Shown here one piece after another: positions 45,608 to 57,064 of a stretch of DNA of 64,000 bases; the stretch's first letter is position 1; the number at the start of each line of letters is the position of its first letter. The DNA lies in contig ONZQ02000017.1 of assembly GCA_900312665.1 (NCBI GenBank), forward strand, positions 496,001 to 560,000. Direction: 5' to 3'. The notes beneath the pieces are model-generated. The model did not search any database, was not told the origin of the DNA, and saw only the letters and a program-made list of their open reading frames with translations. The position numbers were made by a program, and so were the translations under genes. The stretch comes from Cephalotrichum gorgonifer (Eukaryota; Ascomycota; Sordariomycetes; Microascales; Microascaceae).

Positions 45608-48600
45608 CTAGTCCTCCGGGATTGGCAGGTTCTTGTTATTCTTCCTAGCGTCCCTTGCCTCTGCCACCAGTTCTTCCCAAGATTTGTTCAGCCACTTGGA
45701 AATTCCTATGGCACCCACTTCCTCTTCTATCTTCCTGATTCGTGTGGCAAACTCTTGTCCTGGTGGAGCTGAAATTCTCTTTCGTCTCTCTTTATACTCG
45801 GTTTCAGGATTGGCGCCACGATATAACAGAAACTGTAGAAAAGTCGCCGCCTCTCTGGAGTCCTTCTGTGCCGCCAATTGAAGTGGTCGTGCCGAATAAT
45901 CCGCGCGAGGCGAGTATTCCAAGTCCGCACCGAGGTCAATCAAGGCAGCAGCCAGGGTTACAGAGCGAGTTGATCTGGCAACCGACCTGAGGCTATCACC
46001 AAGAAAATCCCGAGAAAGGGGGTGTAAATCGTCAAGTCGGATCCAGAAAGATATCAAGACCCCCTCACTTTGGGGCCGGCCCGAGGCGGCCAAAATGGTT
46101 TTAGGCTTCAATGACCACAAGGCAGAAATGCCACTGCTCTCAGTTATTGGACGGCAAACATCTACCACAATGTCTTCAATGTGGTCGTACAAAGCGGCGG
46201 GTTTGTCGGACTTCAAAATGGCTTCCAGGATATTATGGAGCAGCTCCTGATAATAAAGTTCCCCTGAGAAGCGCTTGAAATATAGCGCTTTGTCGCGTGC
46301 TTTGGTTGCCAGCCACTTGAGTGCTGTGACGTTGTCTGCTGTCACTGCTATGAGAAGAGCATGGGGGTAGAACAGATTATCGGGGCTACCATCAGATTCG
46401 TCCATCCTGTCCCATAGGTGCATTCCAATAGTCTCAATCATATTGAGTGATCCAGTCGATAAAACTTCTTCAAGCAGAGCTCTGATTTGACTTTCGTCCA
46501 AAAGCCCTGGTGACTCCAGCAAGGCCAGAGCACTCTTGACTTTGTCAGCTCTTATCAGACTGAGCAGGAGCGCGACCAACTCGTCACTGCTTGTGAGACT
46601 ATCCTCAATTATTGGCTGCGGATCTTCGGTCTTGTGGAATCGATATAAGTGATCGTCTCTCATTCGGCGAGACAGAAACCCTATCTCGGCGTACTCGCAA
46701 GTTGGAACGTCGCACCTCCAAGGTCGGTCGTGATTTCTGCAGTGGGCTTGCCGAAGTTGTTTGCTCTCAAAGCCTGTTCGATGATAGAAGCAGCCCACGA
46801 AAGGGCATTTGAAAGGTCGAGTCCCATAGTTACGTTGTATAGCATCACGATGGTACTGCTTATCCTGTCGTCTATGGGCATGGGCCTCGTGCCCAGTTGA
46901 CAAGCTAGCCATTTTGTCGAGGGCTCTGTGAACAGATGCTGTGGTACGGCGTAATGTCAAGGGATCCCGTGTTTCCCAGTCGTCTAATACACTCCGTTAG
47001 ATTCTACTCCATCTTCTGTTTGGAGAAGTAGTTTGACGCAAGTGACGTTAACCCTCGTAAATGCCTTACCAATGCCCAGCTTAAACAGATTGGCCGCGGA
47101 CTTTTGGTGAAAGAGTGCTTCACGGTAGAGTAGATTATATACTTCTGGAGGTACGTTCTTAAACAACTTCAGGCTTGGGAGCTCTGGTTCAACATCGCTT
47201 GGGATGTATACGGCATTGACTCTCCGATCTAGCATGCAGCGTAAGAGATCAAAAAGCTCGGAGCATTCTAGCGAATCGATGTCAATCTTGTTTGACCGAA
47301 AGTAGAGCTCAATCAAACGGAACCAGGTACCCGTGGCAAAATGATGAAGCCGGTATACGCCGGCAACAAGGTACCTTTCAAACTGGATCTCGTCGATGTG
47401 GGGATCGTGGTGCGCTTGGCAAAGATACGTGATGCAGCTTTGGGCAAGACCGAGAGTATACTGAGAGGTATCAAGGGAATTGGCAATCTGGCGGCTGAAG
47501 AAGTACCTGGAGATTTGGTTAGCCTTGCGTGACGAAAGAAGATGAAACTTGTGTTTGATAAAGAAGGAACTTACTGCTTCGCGGTAAAATGGACGAATTG
47601 GACTTCATCGTCAACCACCTCCACTACTGGCCCGCACAGATGAACGATATTCAGAGTTGAGTATCCTTTGGGAATCTGGTCATAATCTCCAACGCGAATC
47701 GAAAGAGCTTGTTCGAGTTCCTGGATTGTCATAGGCATAGGCGAGCAGCCAATCCAACCGAGAATTCGACGGGCTTTATCCCTCACAGTCTTGGAAGGGA
47801 GCTTCTCGTTGACGCGTGAGAAGATTCTCCCGTATCTAAGTATAAGTTTAGCTATGGACTGGGAATATCTACGAAGACGCAAAAGTTTGGAGGGGAAGTT
47901 AAAGAAGTGGAGAAATGAGGGGAGATGGGAAAACGGGAGAAGAAGAACGGGGGGGGATGACAGATGGAAGGGGGGGGAGAGGCACGACTTACGCATCATC
48001 TAGGTCCGTTGGAAGAACCCTCAGCTCGTCCCGCACCTCATCGATAGTGTTGAAATACTCGAGGTTCTTCAGGATAAGTCGCGCATACATGAACATCCCT
48101 ATTTCCCCATCCGTTAATGTCCATTGACTGCAAAGGTAGGTACCCAAGAGAGGTAAGTGAAATGAGTTACCTTTGGCGCGACCTGCGATGGGAGAAAATA
48201 GTGAGACAAACTCCTCCTTTTCTTCCGGATCGAAATCGTGAGATTGAAACCACCGACTATAGTAGTCCGTGACGTAGGCTTGGATGCCGTCCATGTTACG
48301 GGTATCGACTCGAATCTCGGTTGATCTTGGCTGTAGGAGAGCCTTCAAATCATGCTCAGCTCGGCAGCTAACGAGAATCCTCGCCTCGTCTGACTTTTCT
48401 GACACTCGAAGCATCTCCTCAAGCAGACGCACCCTTTCCTTCTCGTCGACTTCATCGAGGCCGTCGATGATAATGTGGACGCGACCTGAACATGGGAGGA
48501 GCTTTATCAGGATGTCAGTGGCGGCGGAGAGATCAGAACAGAGTGTCCCGCGGCTGACTTCGCATACGACATCCTGGAGGAAGCTGTCGTCTCGAGTAAG

Positions 48601-49803
48601 TTGGAATATCAGCGAATGGATAACCGAGAGGGCTGACGTCGTATCTCTTAAGGCGTGGCTGAGGAAAGTGAAGATCACCCGGCCGGCCGATGATTTCGAG
48701 CGAAGCTCGTCCACAAGGCCCGCTGCGAGGAACGTCTTGCCTAATGCGGTACACTGATCAGCACACAGCAAACAAACACCACCCGAGACGGACTGGCGTC
48801 TCTTACCTGCGCCAGGTATCCCGCGGAGCCAGATAGCTTTCGATGAGTCTTCGGTAGCCTCGAGCCACTTCCCCATGTGAGTGTCACTAAGAAGCCAGCT
48901 CCCGGTCCCTTTGCAGAAACTCCCACGCAGTTTATCGAGCTTCGCATCATAGAATGTGGGCGCCACGTTTCTCTCAAGTACACCATACTCCGTGCGCCTA
49001 GTCGCCTTGTCGAGGTTCTCGAAATGCTCCATCGAGCTCGCGCGATGGTTGTACTCTTCCTGGATATGTTCGAGGCGGACGTCGTTCCGGAGCATGGTGG
49101 TATGACGCGTTATCCGGTCGATTACCCCCTCGATCTTCTGCTTCCTTTTGGGCCACAGGGCTTCAAAGAAGGCTTGAAATTCTGGTCGTCTGTCAAAAAG
49201 CGCATTCTTTTACAATCGCTATGCACCGGCCGAGCGACAAAAAAAACGAAGCCAGACCCTGCGCCATTTGTGGGTCGGTTTTTCCAACTTACTCGGCATA
49301 CCAAAGAACTTAAGCGTAATCAGGTAAAAGTCCAGCATGTCCTGGAAGAACAGCGCCAAAAGGTCGTTGAACCCGAACATCTCCGCCGATCGGCGAAACT
49401 CTGGCAGCAGGCGCCCGATCTCGCCCAGCGTGTTGATCAGGGCGTCGAGCGGCTTCGTCAGGTTGCTGGCCCACTGGAGGAGCAGCTTGACGGGACCCCA
49501 TACCAGCGCGAGGATTTCGGGCTTGGCCTGGACGAAGGTGTCGATGGCGCCGCAGTAGCCCTCCAGGCGATTGAGGTAGGGTTGGATCTTGGCGAGGTTG
49601 CGGAGGTGGTTGGCCTTAGTTTGGTCTTTCTGGAGCGCGTCGGTGAGGTCGTACACCTGGTCAGCAGAGGTGGTGGCCAGGATTTCGCTGTACAGGGCCT
49701 CATTCTTCAGGCCGATCTTGAATTCTCGGATGGCTTTGTTGAAGGCGGCCTCGGCGGGGTCCGGACGTGGTGCGGGGTCTGGACAGGGTGCGGAGGACGA
49801 CAT
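45608..49803 (-). CDS. NLR: DUF7708-like N-terminus, NACHT, two C2H2 fingers, ankyrin-like tail
   Basis: Seven exons on the minus strand: 49293-49803, 48807-49181, 48171-48740, 47993-48098, 47575-47835, 47070-47506 and 45608-46983, giving 1211 residues. The ATG at 49803 (MSSSAPCP) is the first in frame. Residues 60-170 (PEILALVWGPVKLLLQWASN) match the domain found before NACHT in fungal NLRs, called DUF7708. The NACHT P-loop GIPGAGKT is assembled across an intron; Walker B is VHIIIDGLDEVDE; a winged-helix part follows (RARRILGWIGC-like). Residues about 785-850 hold two zinc fingers (C-x4-C...H-x3-H, starting FKCPFVGC and WRCDVPTC). The remaining 350 residues are helical with ankyrin-like blocks (AAALIDLGADLEYS). 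The exon-1 donor and exon-2 acceptor are the least certain. Probably a cytosolic non-self sensor. Confidence 0.87.
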
Positions 49804-50912
49804 TATGACTGGCAATATCGACTCGAGCCTCGAGTCCCCGAGGGTTTATGGGCGGATGGAGAGGATGAAAGTCTGGGTAAGCTGATGCGTGTACAACTTT
49901 TCCATGTACGATTGATGGCGTGGCGAGCCTGGCGCGGATGCCAGGACGAATCAAAGTTTTACCAGTGTCGGTGAGCATAGCCACCCCAGCCTGGTCTTCA
50001 AATGATCCGACCAATATGGATGCCCGGCCTTATTATTGCACGTTCGCGGGAACTGTAAAAATACCTATTGTCAGCCAGATGAAAATTGGCAGCACACGAC
50101 CAACTCGCTAACCAGGACCAAATCAGTCAGCCACAAGCTGATCTCGGAATCGGGCCCGCCGCCCTATGGAACATGGATAGGACAAGGCCGCCTGTGGGAG
50201 ACGCCCTAAAACCCTCTCGCCACACTTTCTTTCCAAGTGTCGTTTCCCCCAAGGCGGGCTTGTGTACGTACCACTGGGTATGTATCATATCGCATCTGGC
50301 AAACCAGCGGCAACAAGGTGCACCCCGAGGAAGCGGATTAGTAACTGGAGGTTGACCGGCTTCCGATGGGGCGGGCCGTGCCGGCCCCATCCAGCCTCTA
50401 TCATGAGCCCGAAGGCTGGGACATTGGTGCTAATTTCTGTCGAGAATTGGCCACTGTACCAAAATTGAGAAAAGTGCCAGTCTATCTTCTAGTACTTAGG
50501 AGGGCCTTCTCCTGCTCTTAGTTCCAGGAACCGAGAACTATCTGAGGAACCAAGACAAGGTGTAGTCTCGACATGTTGCGATATATGGGTGCGTTCAATC
50601 AAAAACAAGACGGCTAAAGAGTGAGTTGAGTGAATATGTTTGTTGAATTGAATATGTAGAGTCCGTTCCCGCACCGCCACAGACAAAACACCTCCCCCAT
50701 CGACGAAAGGATAAACCTAATTCCAAGTGGTTTCAAGTGATACAAAGATGAAAGACTTTGGCTATTCCGACTTCCAGATCTCGTGGCTCAAAGAAATGCG
50801 TTTCATCTCCATGGGATTGGGAAGGGGCCGTTCCGATGAGCCCGCCTCCAGTTCCCGAAGCGAAGCACTGTATTCTCTGATCCGGAAGCCCAAATGTCTA
50901 GCGTCGTACTCT
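49804..50912. other. Intergenic
   Basis: NLR upstream region and 3' flank of the secreted cysteine-rich gene. No gene seen. Confidence 0.5.
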
Positions 50913-51733
50913 CTACCAGAACTTCTTCTTGCAGGTGACAACCTGGCGGCCGAGGCAGTAGATACCCTTGAAGCAAGTGTACAGCTCGTCTGGCGTCTTG
51001 CCGTGCTGGATGCACTTCGCCCACTACAATGACATTTCGTTAGGGTTGTCTCCCAACTTGGTTCAATGGGTGGAATAGGAGGTAGAAGGGAAAAAAGGGG
51101 GGTTGGAGGTTTTTACTCACGTCCTCACGGCACTTCCACATGTCCTCCCAGCCAATGCACTTCGCAACCCTGAGGAGGGCCTTGCCGATCTTGGAGGCCT
51201 TGGAGATATGCTTGCCGATGAACCAGGCAACGCGGAAAGCGAGGACGGCGGCAGGGACCCAGCGCTTCTCGACGAGCTCATCCCCGAGACCCTCAAGCTC
51301 CTCAAGCGAGATCTGGACACCGTTCTCGTCGAAAGCTTCGACTGTAAGGTGCACCCGCGTTAGTATTCTTTTCCTTTTTTTTTTTGCCTCTTCCCATTAC
51401 ATATATTGTCGGTAGGAAACACGGCATGTGAGGAACAGGAGGGTGACATGGGGGAGAAGAAGGGAAGGGGGGTAACCAACCTTCGCCGTCCTCGGTCTGC
51501 AGGACGTATCCCTGGTATTCACCCTCATAGAAGATGGTCAAGTTCAGACGGCCATCGGGGAGCTCGACCGGGACAACGCTGCCGCTCTCGACGGCCTGGA
51601 TCAGGTCGTTTTGGGCATCCTCGGGCACACCGAGATCGGCGAATTCATTGGCGAGTTCCTCGCGCTCGGTCAGAGCCGCGGCATAGGCACAAGCCAGGAA
51701 GGTGAATAGGAAGGTAAGGATAGAGAGCTTCAT
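50913..51733 (-). CDS. Secreted small cysteine-rich protein, effector or antimicrobial candidate
   Basis: Three exons on the minus strand: 51481-51733, 51121-51341 and 50913-51023, giving 194 residues. A clear signal peptide is at 1-18 (MKLSILTFLFTFLACAYA). A middle part is acidic (TEREELANEFADLGVPEDAQ; DGRLNLTIFYEGEYQGYVLQ; SLEELEGLGDELVE). The C-terminal 80 residues turn basic and amphipathic (FIGKHISKASKIGKALLRVA) and carry six cysteines, ending C-K-K-K-F-W. The acidic pro-part followed by a cationic cysteine-rich end looks like a precursor of a processed peptide, although no dibasic KR site separates them. Branch-like ACTAAC precedes the second-exon acceptor. The family is not recognised; an effector or antimicrobial role is inference. 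Confidence 0.82.
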
Positions 51734-54599
51734 GGTGGGCTTTTAGGAAGAAAGCGAGATGCAAAAAGTTTCTCGTTGGCGGGTGGCTGAGTCTCGTCGC
51801 AGGGAATTGCGCTCTGCTGTGGAGAGTAGAGATGGGGATGAGGGCGGTAGGATATATTTCATGAAGGGCAGGAGCCGGCTCCTTTTATACACGACAAGAG
51901 AGTATTGTCTGTGCTTTGAAAGAGCAGGCGTCGGGCCTCCCACGATGATGACGATGATCAATGACTGCCAAGATGAGCTCGGCGTGATTCAAGCCCGGGT
52001 CCATCGTAAAAATCGTGGTGGAATAGGTTCTATTCGAGCACGATGATAACTAATAGGGGCCACCTGGACGCGGTGCCAGAGACTGTGGTGATGTTGGCAC
52101 TGCTTACCAGCAAGTTCGGGTTTCCCGCGACGGGAGCAACAAGTGGGTCCTCTAGAAGGCCAACTCCCGCCGCCGGATCGGCTCCGATGCCTCCCTTCCC
52201 GGATCAGACGGGCAAATTATTTTCCCCGGACCCACCGATGGGGGCGGGCCGCTAGAACGAGGTCACGGTGACGGATGCGGAAAAGGGGTTGGGGTCTTGA
52301 AGCCGCTCAACCACTCGTGCCACCTCGTGCCACCTTGTGGGGATCGTCTACGCCCTGTCGTTGGACCTTGCCCTGGTCTGGGGGTCGGGCGATCTATGCA
52401 TAATTCAGGGCTCGATCAACAACCGGGCAGGGGGGAAAGCGTTATGCTGGCAGATCCGCCTATAAGTGCCGCGTCCTAAACCTTATCTGATCGTCCAGTT
52501 ATGTGGCGGCTTAGGTGGGGTTCCCCTGCCGGTGTGTTGCTTTTATTAGAACTCGGTAACAAAGGGAACGCTAGCTCCACGCAGAAAACAACCCGGTTGA
52601 GGCTTAGAAACTCCGCTGCAACCAGCTCGACCAGGGCCTCGACCCACGTGCTTCCTTGAAGAGTCCAAAGAGGTAGTTACCCTTGCTGCAAATCGGCCGG
52701 CTATGCTCAACAGCACAAGGATACCCGCCACGAGCACGAAGTCTTATTTTTACAACCCATGAATTACGCGCTTCCGTAAGCACGCCAAGAGTAAGACGGC
52801 ATGAGCTTAACTCTTCTTAAGAGTTATTTTTTTTTGGTAGACTTGCTCTCTGTCTGCGGGTTCCCGCGAACGAGAAGCTTTGATGCTGGTTGGATGTATC
52901 AAGCGGGATTTCCTGAAGGACTAGTCCATTGTGAGTACTATAGATAGAATGAGGGTACTAGAACTAACGTGGACATATCACACCAGACGCCCCTCAACGG
53001 AGCACGACGAGCTGCGCCTTCTGTCTGGCAGAAGTTTGTATTTTTGGAGACTTTAGTGCCTCCACGGCGAACAAGGACGCCTCGCAGAGCCGGGATTCCA
53101 AGGTCGTCTTCCTCAGTACATACTTTTTTTTCTAACACCAGATGCGTGAACGTTGACTAGGCTGTGGGTTAATAATGTATATACGAGGACTTGGCTTCTA
53201 AGGAGAGCCTGTTTGTTACATGACCCGTGCCGCTGTTAATGCAGAACGAGGTGTTGGTCTTGAGATGAGTACATCCTGCCATCACAGGAGTGGTGACTAT
53301 TGGTTTAGGCAGCCTGTCGACAACTTGGTCGACCGGGTTATTGATCGCAATATAGGTGATAAGCCTGACTGGATGCAGAGGAGTCGCTGTCGCTGCCGAT
53401 AGGGTATTATGCCTTGTCCGTCTGGTCGCGCTTAATGGGCGCAGTTCTTTTTGTAGTCCCTATCGTTAGGGTAGTGACCGATGCCACTGTTGCAGTAGGC
53501 AATGTGACCGAGTCCCCAGCATGCAGTGCTTTTTTTCTCTACAAGGGTGCAGAAGAAGCCGTCATCGTTCAGATCTCGGTTGGGTTACCGAACCGGTATA
53601 GTATAACCGAAGCCTGCTTATACTTTAGAACCATCTACAGGCATGCTCTCCCAGGGGAGAAGGGGAGATGGCCTCAAACATATCAATTTGCGTGCGCCAT
53701 TTGCCTGCTCCATTTGCATATATACCTAGTTGCACCCTAGTACAGCGGCAATGGAACGTAGGGTAATATCTCCTTCCCCCAACACTTCGCGCAACTTTTC
53801 AACCAACATCTTTCGGCTACCAGCATACTAATAGTTCCCTTATAACTCCCTCTACCTAAGTCCTCCCTCAATAATTGTCATAGCAAGCAAGGGCTATCGA
53901 AGTTCCTTCCACTTACTGCCCGCATGCGACCCAACCTCACTGTCCAAGCCCAACCTCGGGGCCTAGGCCCGATTTTCCACTCCCTGCCACCAAAGTAAAA
54001 TATCATTGTCCTCTCTTGTCATCAGCGGTTCAATAGTTATTCCTGCTTATGGTGAAAAAGTCGGCGCCAAGAATGTTGGCATCGCAAAAGTGTAAACTGC
54101 CCCGCCGATATATGAACTGGGGGGCTATATCTTGCAGCCATAGCCTGAGTATAACTAGTTCCTTTTTCAACACCGAGACCTTTGGCCGTCTAGAGTTAAG
54201 CGAGCGGAAAGGCACTATAGCGGCAAGGCGCTCACTTCGTGAGGAGGCATACTCACCCACCTTGAGGGTTGCATGAATAGTGCACCAATATTCACAACGA
54301 CGGAAATCCCACTAAGCTTCTCCTAACCTGCTAACACCAAGGGGAAATATTATCCCGAGATTTTGGCAGGAGATGGGACCTTGACCCTCTATAACCACTT
54401 CGTTGGCCTTCTATCCGGCCCCCTTCCGTATACCGACAATATCTGCAACTTCATGTCATAGCGTGCTGTCCGTAACATCCGTGAGAAGGACATCATGCAT
54501 AGTCGTTCTAATCCACGCCACCAATTTCGTGGATGTAGAATTCGCCACAGTCTAGGACGTCCTTTATCACCTTATTTTTGAACAAAACTACTGGATTAA
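51734..54599. other. Intergenic, probably decayed DNA
   Basis: Leader and promoter of the secreted-protein gene (to about 52000), then AT-rich and mixed DNA without a supported gene. Short frames here have random composition. Confidence 0.5.
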
Positions 54600-54790
54600 G
54601 CCGTGAAGGGAAGCGCCAATTAATAGCTGTATAGTTTGGGGGCCCAGAGAATGTGGCTCGGAGAAGGCACGACTTGCGCATCGTCAAGGTCTTCTTAGGA
54701 GAACCCTTAAACTCTGCGCAAGCTCCAGCTGTACATAGGTGACGGCCCATTTCCATATTCCCTGTTCCGGTACCAGGGGTGAGTTGGATC
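54600..54790 (-). pseudogene. Fragment of an NLR (NACHT region to winged-helix exon junction)
   Basis: On the minus strand, the sequence around 54661-54720 closely follows the coding strand of the intact NLR at 47975-48020, running from GAG(C/T)TGAGGGTTCT through the exon end GATG(A/C)TGCG to the intron start with AAGTCGTGCCT. Upstream, a region encoding roughly GIWKWAVTYVQLELAQSLRV resembles the NACHT-to-winged-helix linker. The frame is broken by a stop, and the copy runs into the assembly gap at 54847, so its full extent is unknown. A relic or a partly hidden paralogue are both possible. Confidence 0.5.
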
Positions 54791-54846
54791 ATCTATATGC
54801 TATATGGTTATATGATTATGGAGTCTAGCGCCCCCCTTCTCCCCCC

Positions 54847-55439
54847 NNNNNNNNNNNNNNNNNNNNNNNNNNNNNNNNNNNNNNNNNNNNNNNNNNNNNN
54901 NNNNNNNNNNNNNNNNNNNNNNNNNNNNNNNNNNNNNNNNNNNNNNNNNNNNNNNNNNNNNNNNNNNNNNNNNNNNNNNNNNNNNNNNNNNNNNNNNNNN
55001 NNNNNNNNNNNNNNNNNNNNNNNNNNNNNNNNNNNNNNNNNNNNNNNNNNNNNNNNNNNNNNNNNNNNNNNNNNNNNNNNNNNNNNNNNNNNNNNNNNNN
55101 NNNNNNNNNNNNNNNNNNNNNNNNNNNNNNNNNNNNNNNNNNNNNNNNNNNNNNNNNNNNNNNNNNNNNNNNNNNNNNNNNNNNNNNNNNNNNNNNNNNN
55201 NNNNNNNNNNNNNNNNNNNNNNNNNNNNNNNNNNNNNNNNNNNNNNNNNNNNNNNNNNNNNNNNNNNNNNNNNNNNNNNNNNNNNNNNNNNNNNNNNNNN
55301 NNNNNNNNNNNNNNNNNNNNNNNNNNNNNNNNNNNNNNNNNNNNNNNNNNNNNNNNNNNNNNNNNNNNNNNNNNNNNNNNNNNNNNNNNNNNNNNNNNNN
55401 NNNNNNNNNNNNNNNNNNNNNNNNNNNNNNNNNNNNNNN
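54847..55439. other. Assembly gap (593 Ns)
   Basis: Run of unknown bases, flanked by C-rich sequence on the left. It sits between an NLR fragment and a dispersed repeat, which suggests repetitive DNA that failed to assemble. Confidence 0.99.
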
Positions 55440-55451
55440 CCCACGCAACAA

Positions 55452-55553
55452 GAGGCTAGATATCGCGATGTCTGAATTCTAATTATCATATACGACCATA
55501 GCTTGTGGAAAGCTGATTGTCCCACCTACTCCCCTATACATAACCCACAAAGC
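55452..55553 (+). repeat. Dispersed 102-bp repeat, copy 1
   Basis: Aligns without gaps to 62703-62804 on the same strand. By hand count 16 of 102 positions differ, 11 of them transitions. It lies directly to the right of the assembly gap. No terminal inverted repeats or coding sequence are seen in the copy, so the element class is unknown. Confidence 0.85.
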
Positions 55554-57064
55554 ATAGTACTTGACATTGGGGGGGTCGTCCGCAGGGAAGGGGGGGGGAA
55601 TACTCAAGGTTATGTACTGGGACCGCTGCCGACTTAGCTCGAAACAGGCGAGGCCCATAAAGTCAGGCTTCCAATCCACCGTTGACGTGACTGACGACTG
55701 GGTTATTCAACATGGCTGCTTTCTCGATCATGTTTCGCCGCCTTCTACCCATAGGCTAGCTCCGCCTGCCCTTCGGCCTTCCGTTTTGGGGCCAAGAAAA
55801 TCGGCACTTCTTTGTTCCGCTGTGGGGAGGGTCTTCAAGAACTGTGCGAGTGATAGGTTCAAGACTTGGATGCTGCCAAAGACGTGCCGAGGGAGATGCT
55901 TTGTCGCTCCATTGATGATGCAGATAGCCAGGAACCAGCGCTTTCCTGCTCCTTTCCGAGCGAAGACCTGGATCAGGGAGGGAGGGGGTGAGGTGCAGTC
56001 CTGACCCCATGAGTTAGACACTAACGGCCTTGGACTTCCTTACCTTCCCGCTTGGTCGGTCATGACCGGTTTCACTTGCGGGAAACCCTTCTGACAAATG
56101 TACAGGGACCGGCTAATGTGAGAGTGACATGTCCATTTCCGCTCCCGTTTGCAGCGCGAAGCCTGAGCGAGAAGATTCAACTTCCATTAGTCGTGAAATT
56201 TTGCATCCTTTGAGGAAACGGTAGGCTGGTGTCTTCGATAAATGGCAGTTAGATTCGAAAGCCATTGAGCTGCTGCCCCGACATCTTTCTGTTGGGCCGC
56301 AGATGGTGGTTGGGTTCTGCCTCGAAGCATTGAGTCTTGGCACAGGCCTGTTGGCTGTGGCCCAGGCTGCCAACAAGCAGAGGCTGCATATTGGAGTAGC
56401 ACAAGGATGCAGGCTCCACGAATATCACTTTATGTGGTGTTAGGTGATAATGCATGTAGCAGATCTCGTATCTGCGTATTCAGTCTTGGGGGACTGAAAC
56501 TACCATTATGAGTGCTATGCGAGGCTCCGGGCGTTATTCCTTTCTCCTTGACTGTCAGCGCTACATGCCAAATAATTGACAGCGACCCCTTATCACATCG
56601 TGCATTTGAAATGCGGCTTTCCCCGGAACACTCATTCCCCAATCATATGCCGCCGCGCTCAGCCTGCTGCAACTTGCTGCATGTAAATGTTGATCCTATC
56701 CCCTCCGCATGCAACTGCTCACAGCCTGGTCTTGATCCCTCCCCATCTGCGAGCACCCCCCCATCTTTCCCCCCAAATATGTTCCTCTCTGACTTGGTTC
56801 GACATTCCATTATGTATCCTGGATCTGTTGGTATTCACTCGCTGCTCCTCGTAATTACTTTGCAAACCTGAGCCCATCGACACCCGATGAAAGGAACTAC
56901 AACCCGGCATCACCTCCCCATCTCTATTTTATACCCTAAACCCCAGCTTCCTTGTTTCCAGATCGTTCAGCACGCTGCGCCGAAAAAGTATTCTTCGCTC
57001 GCGCATATCCTCGCCGTATTCCCCACTGGTTCAATAGCCTCTGCGCTACTTGTTGCTCTGCATC
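55554..57064. other. Intergenic
   Basis: No gene supported. Contains the promoter and leader of the NLR beginning at 57065. Confidence 0.5.

Noticed and set aside
54779..55525. Open frames across 54800-55500
   Set aside because: They consist of Ns from the assembly gap.
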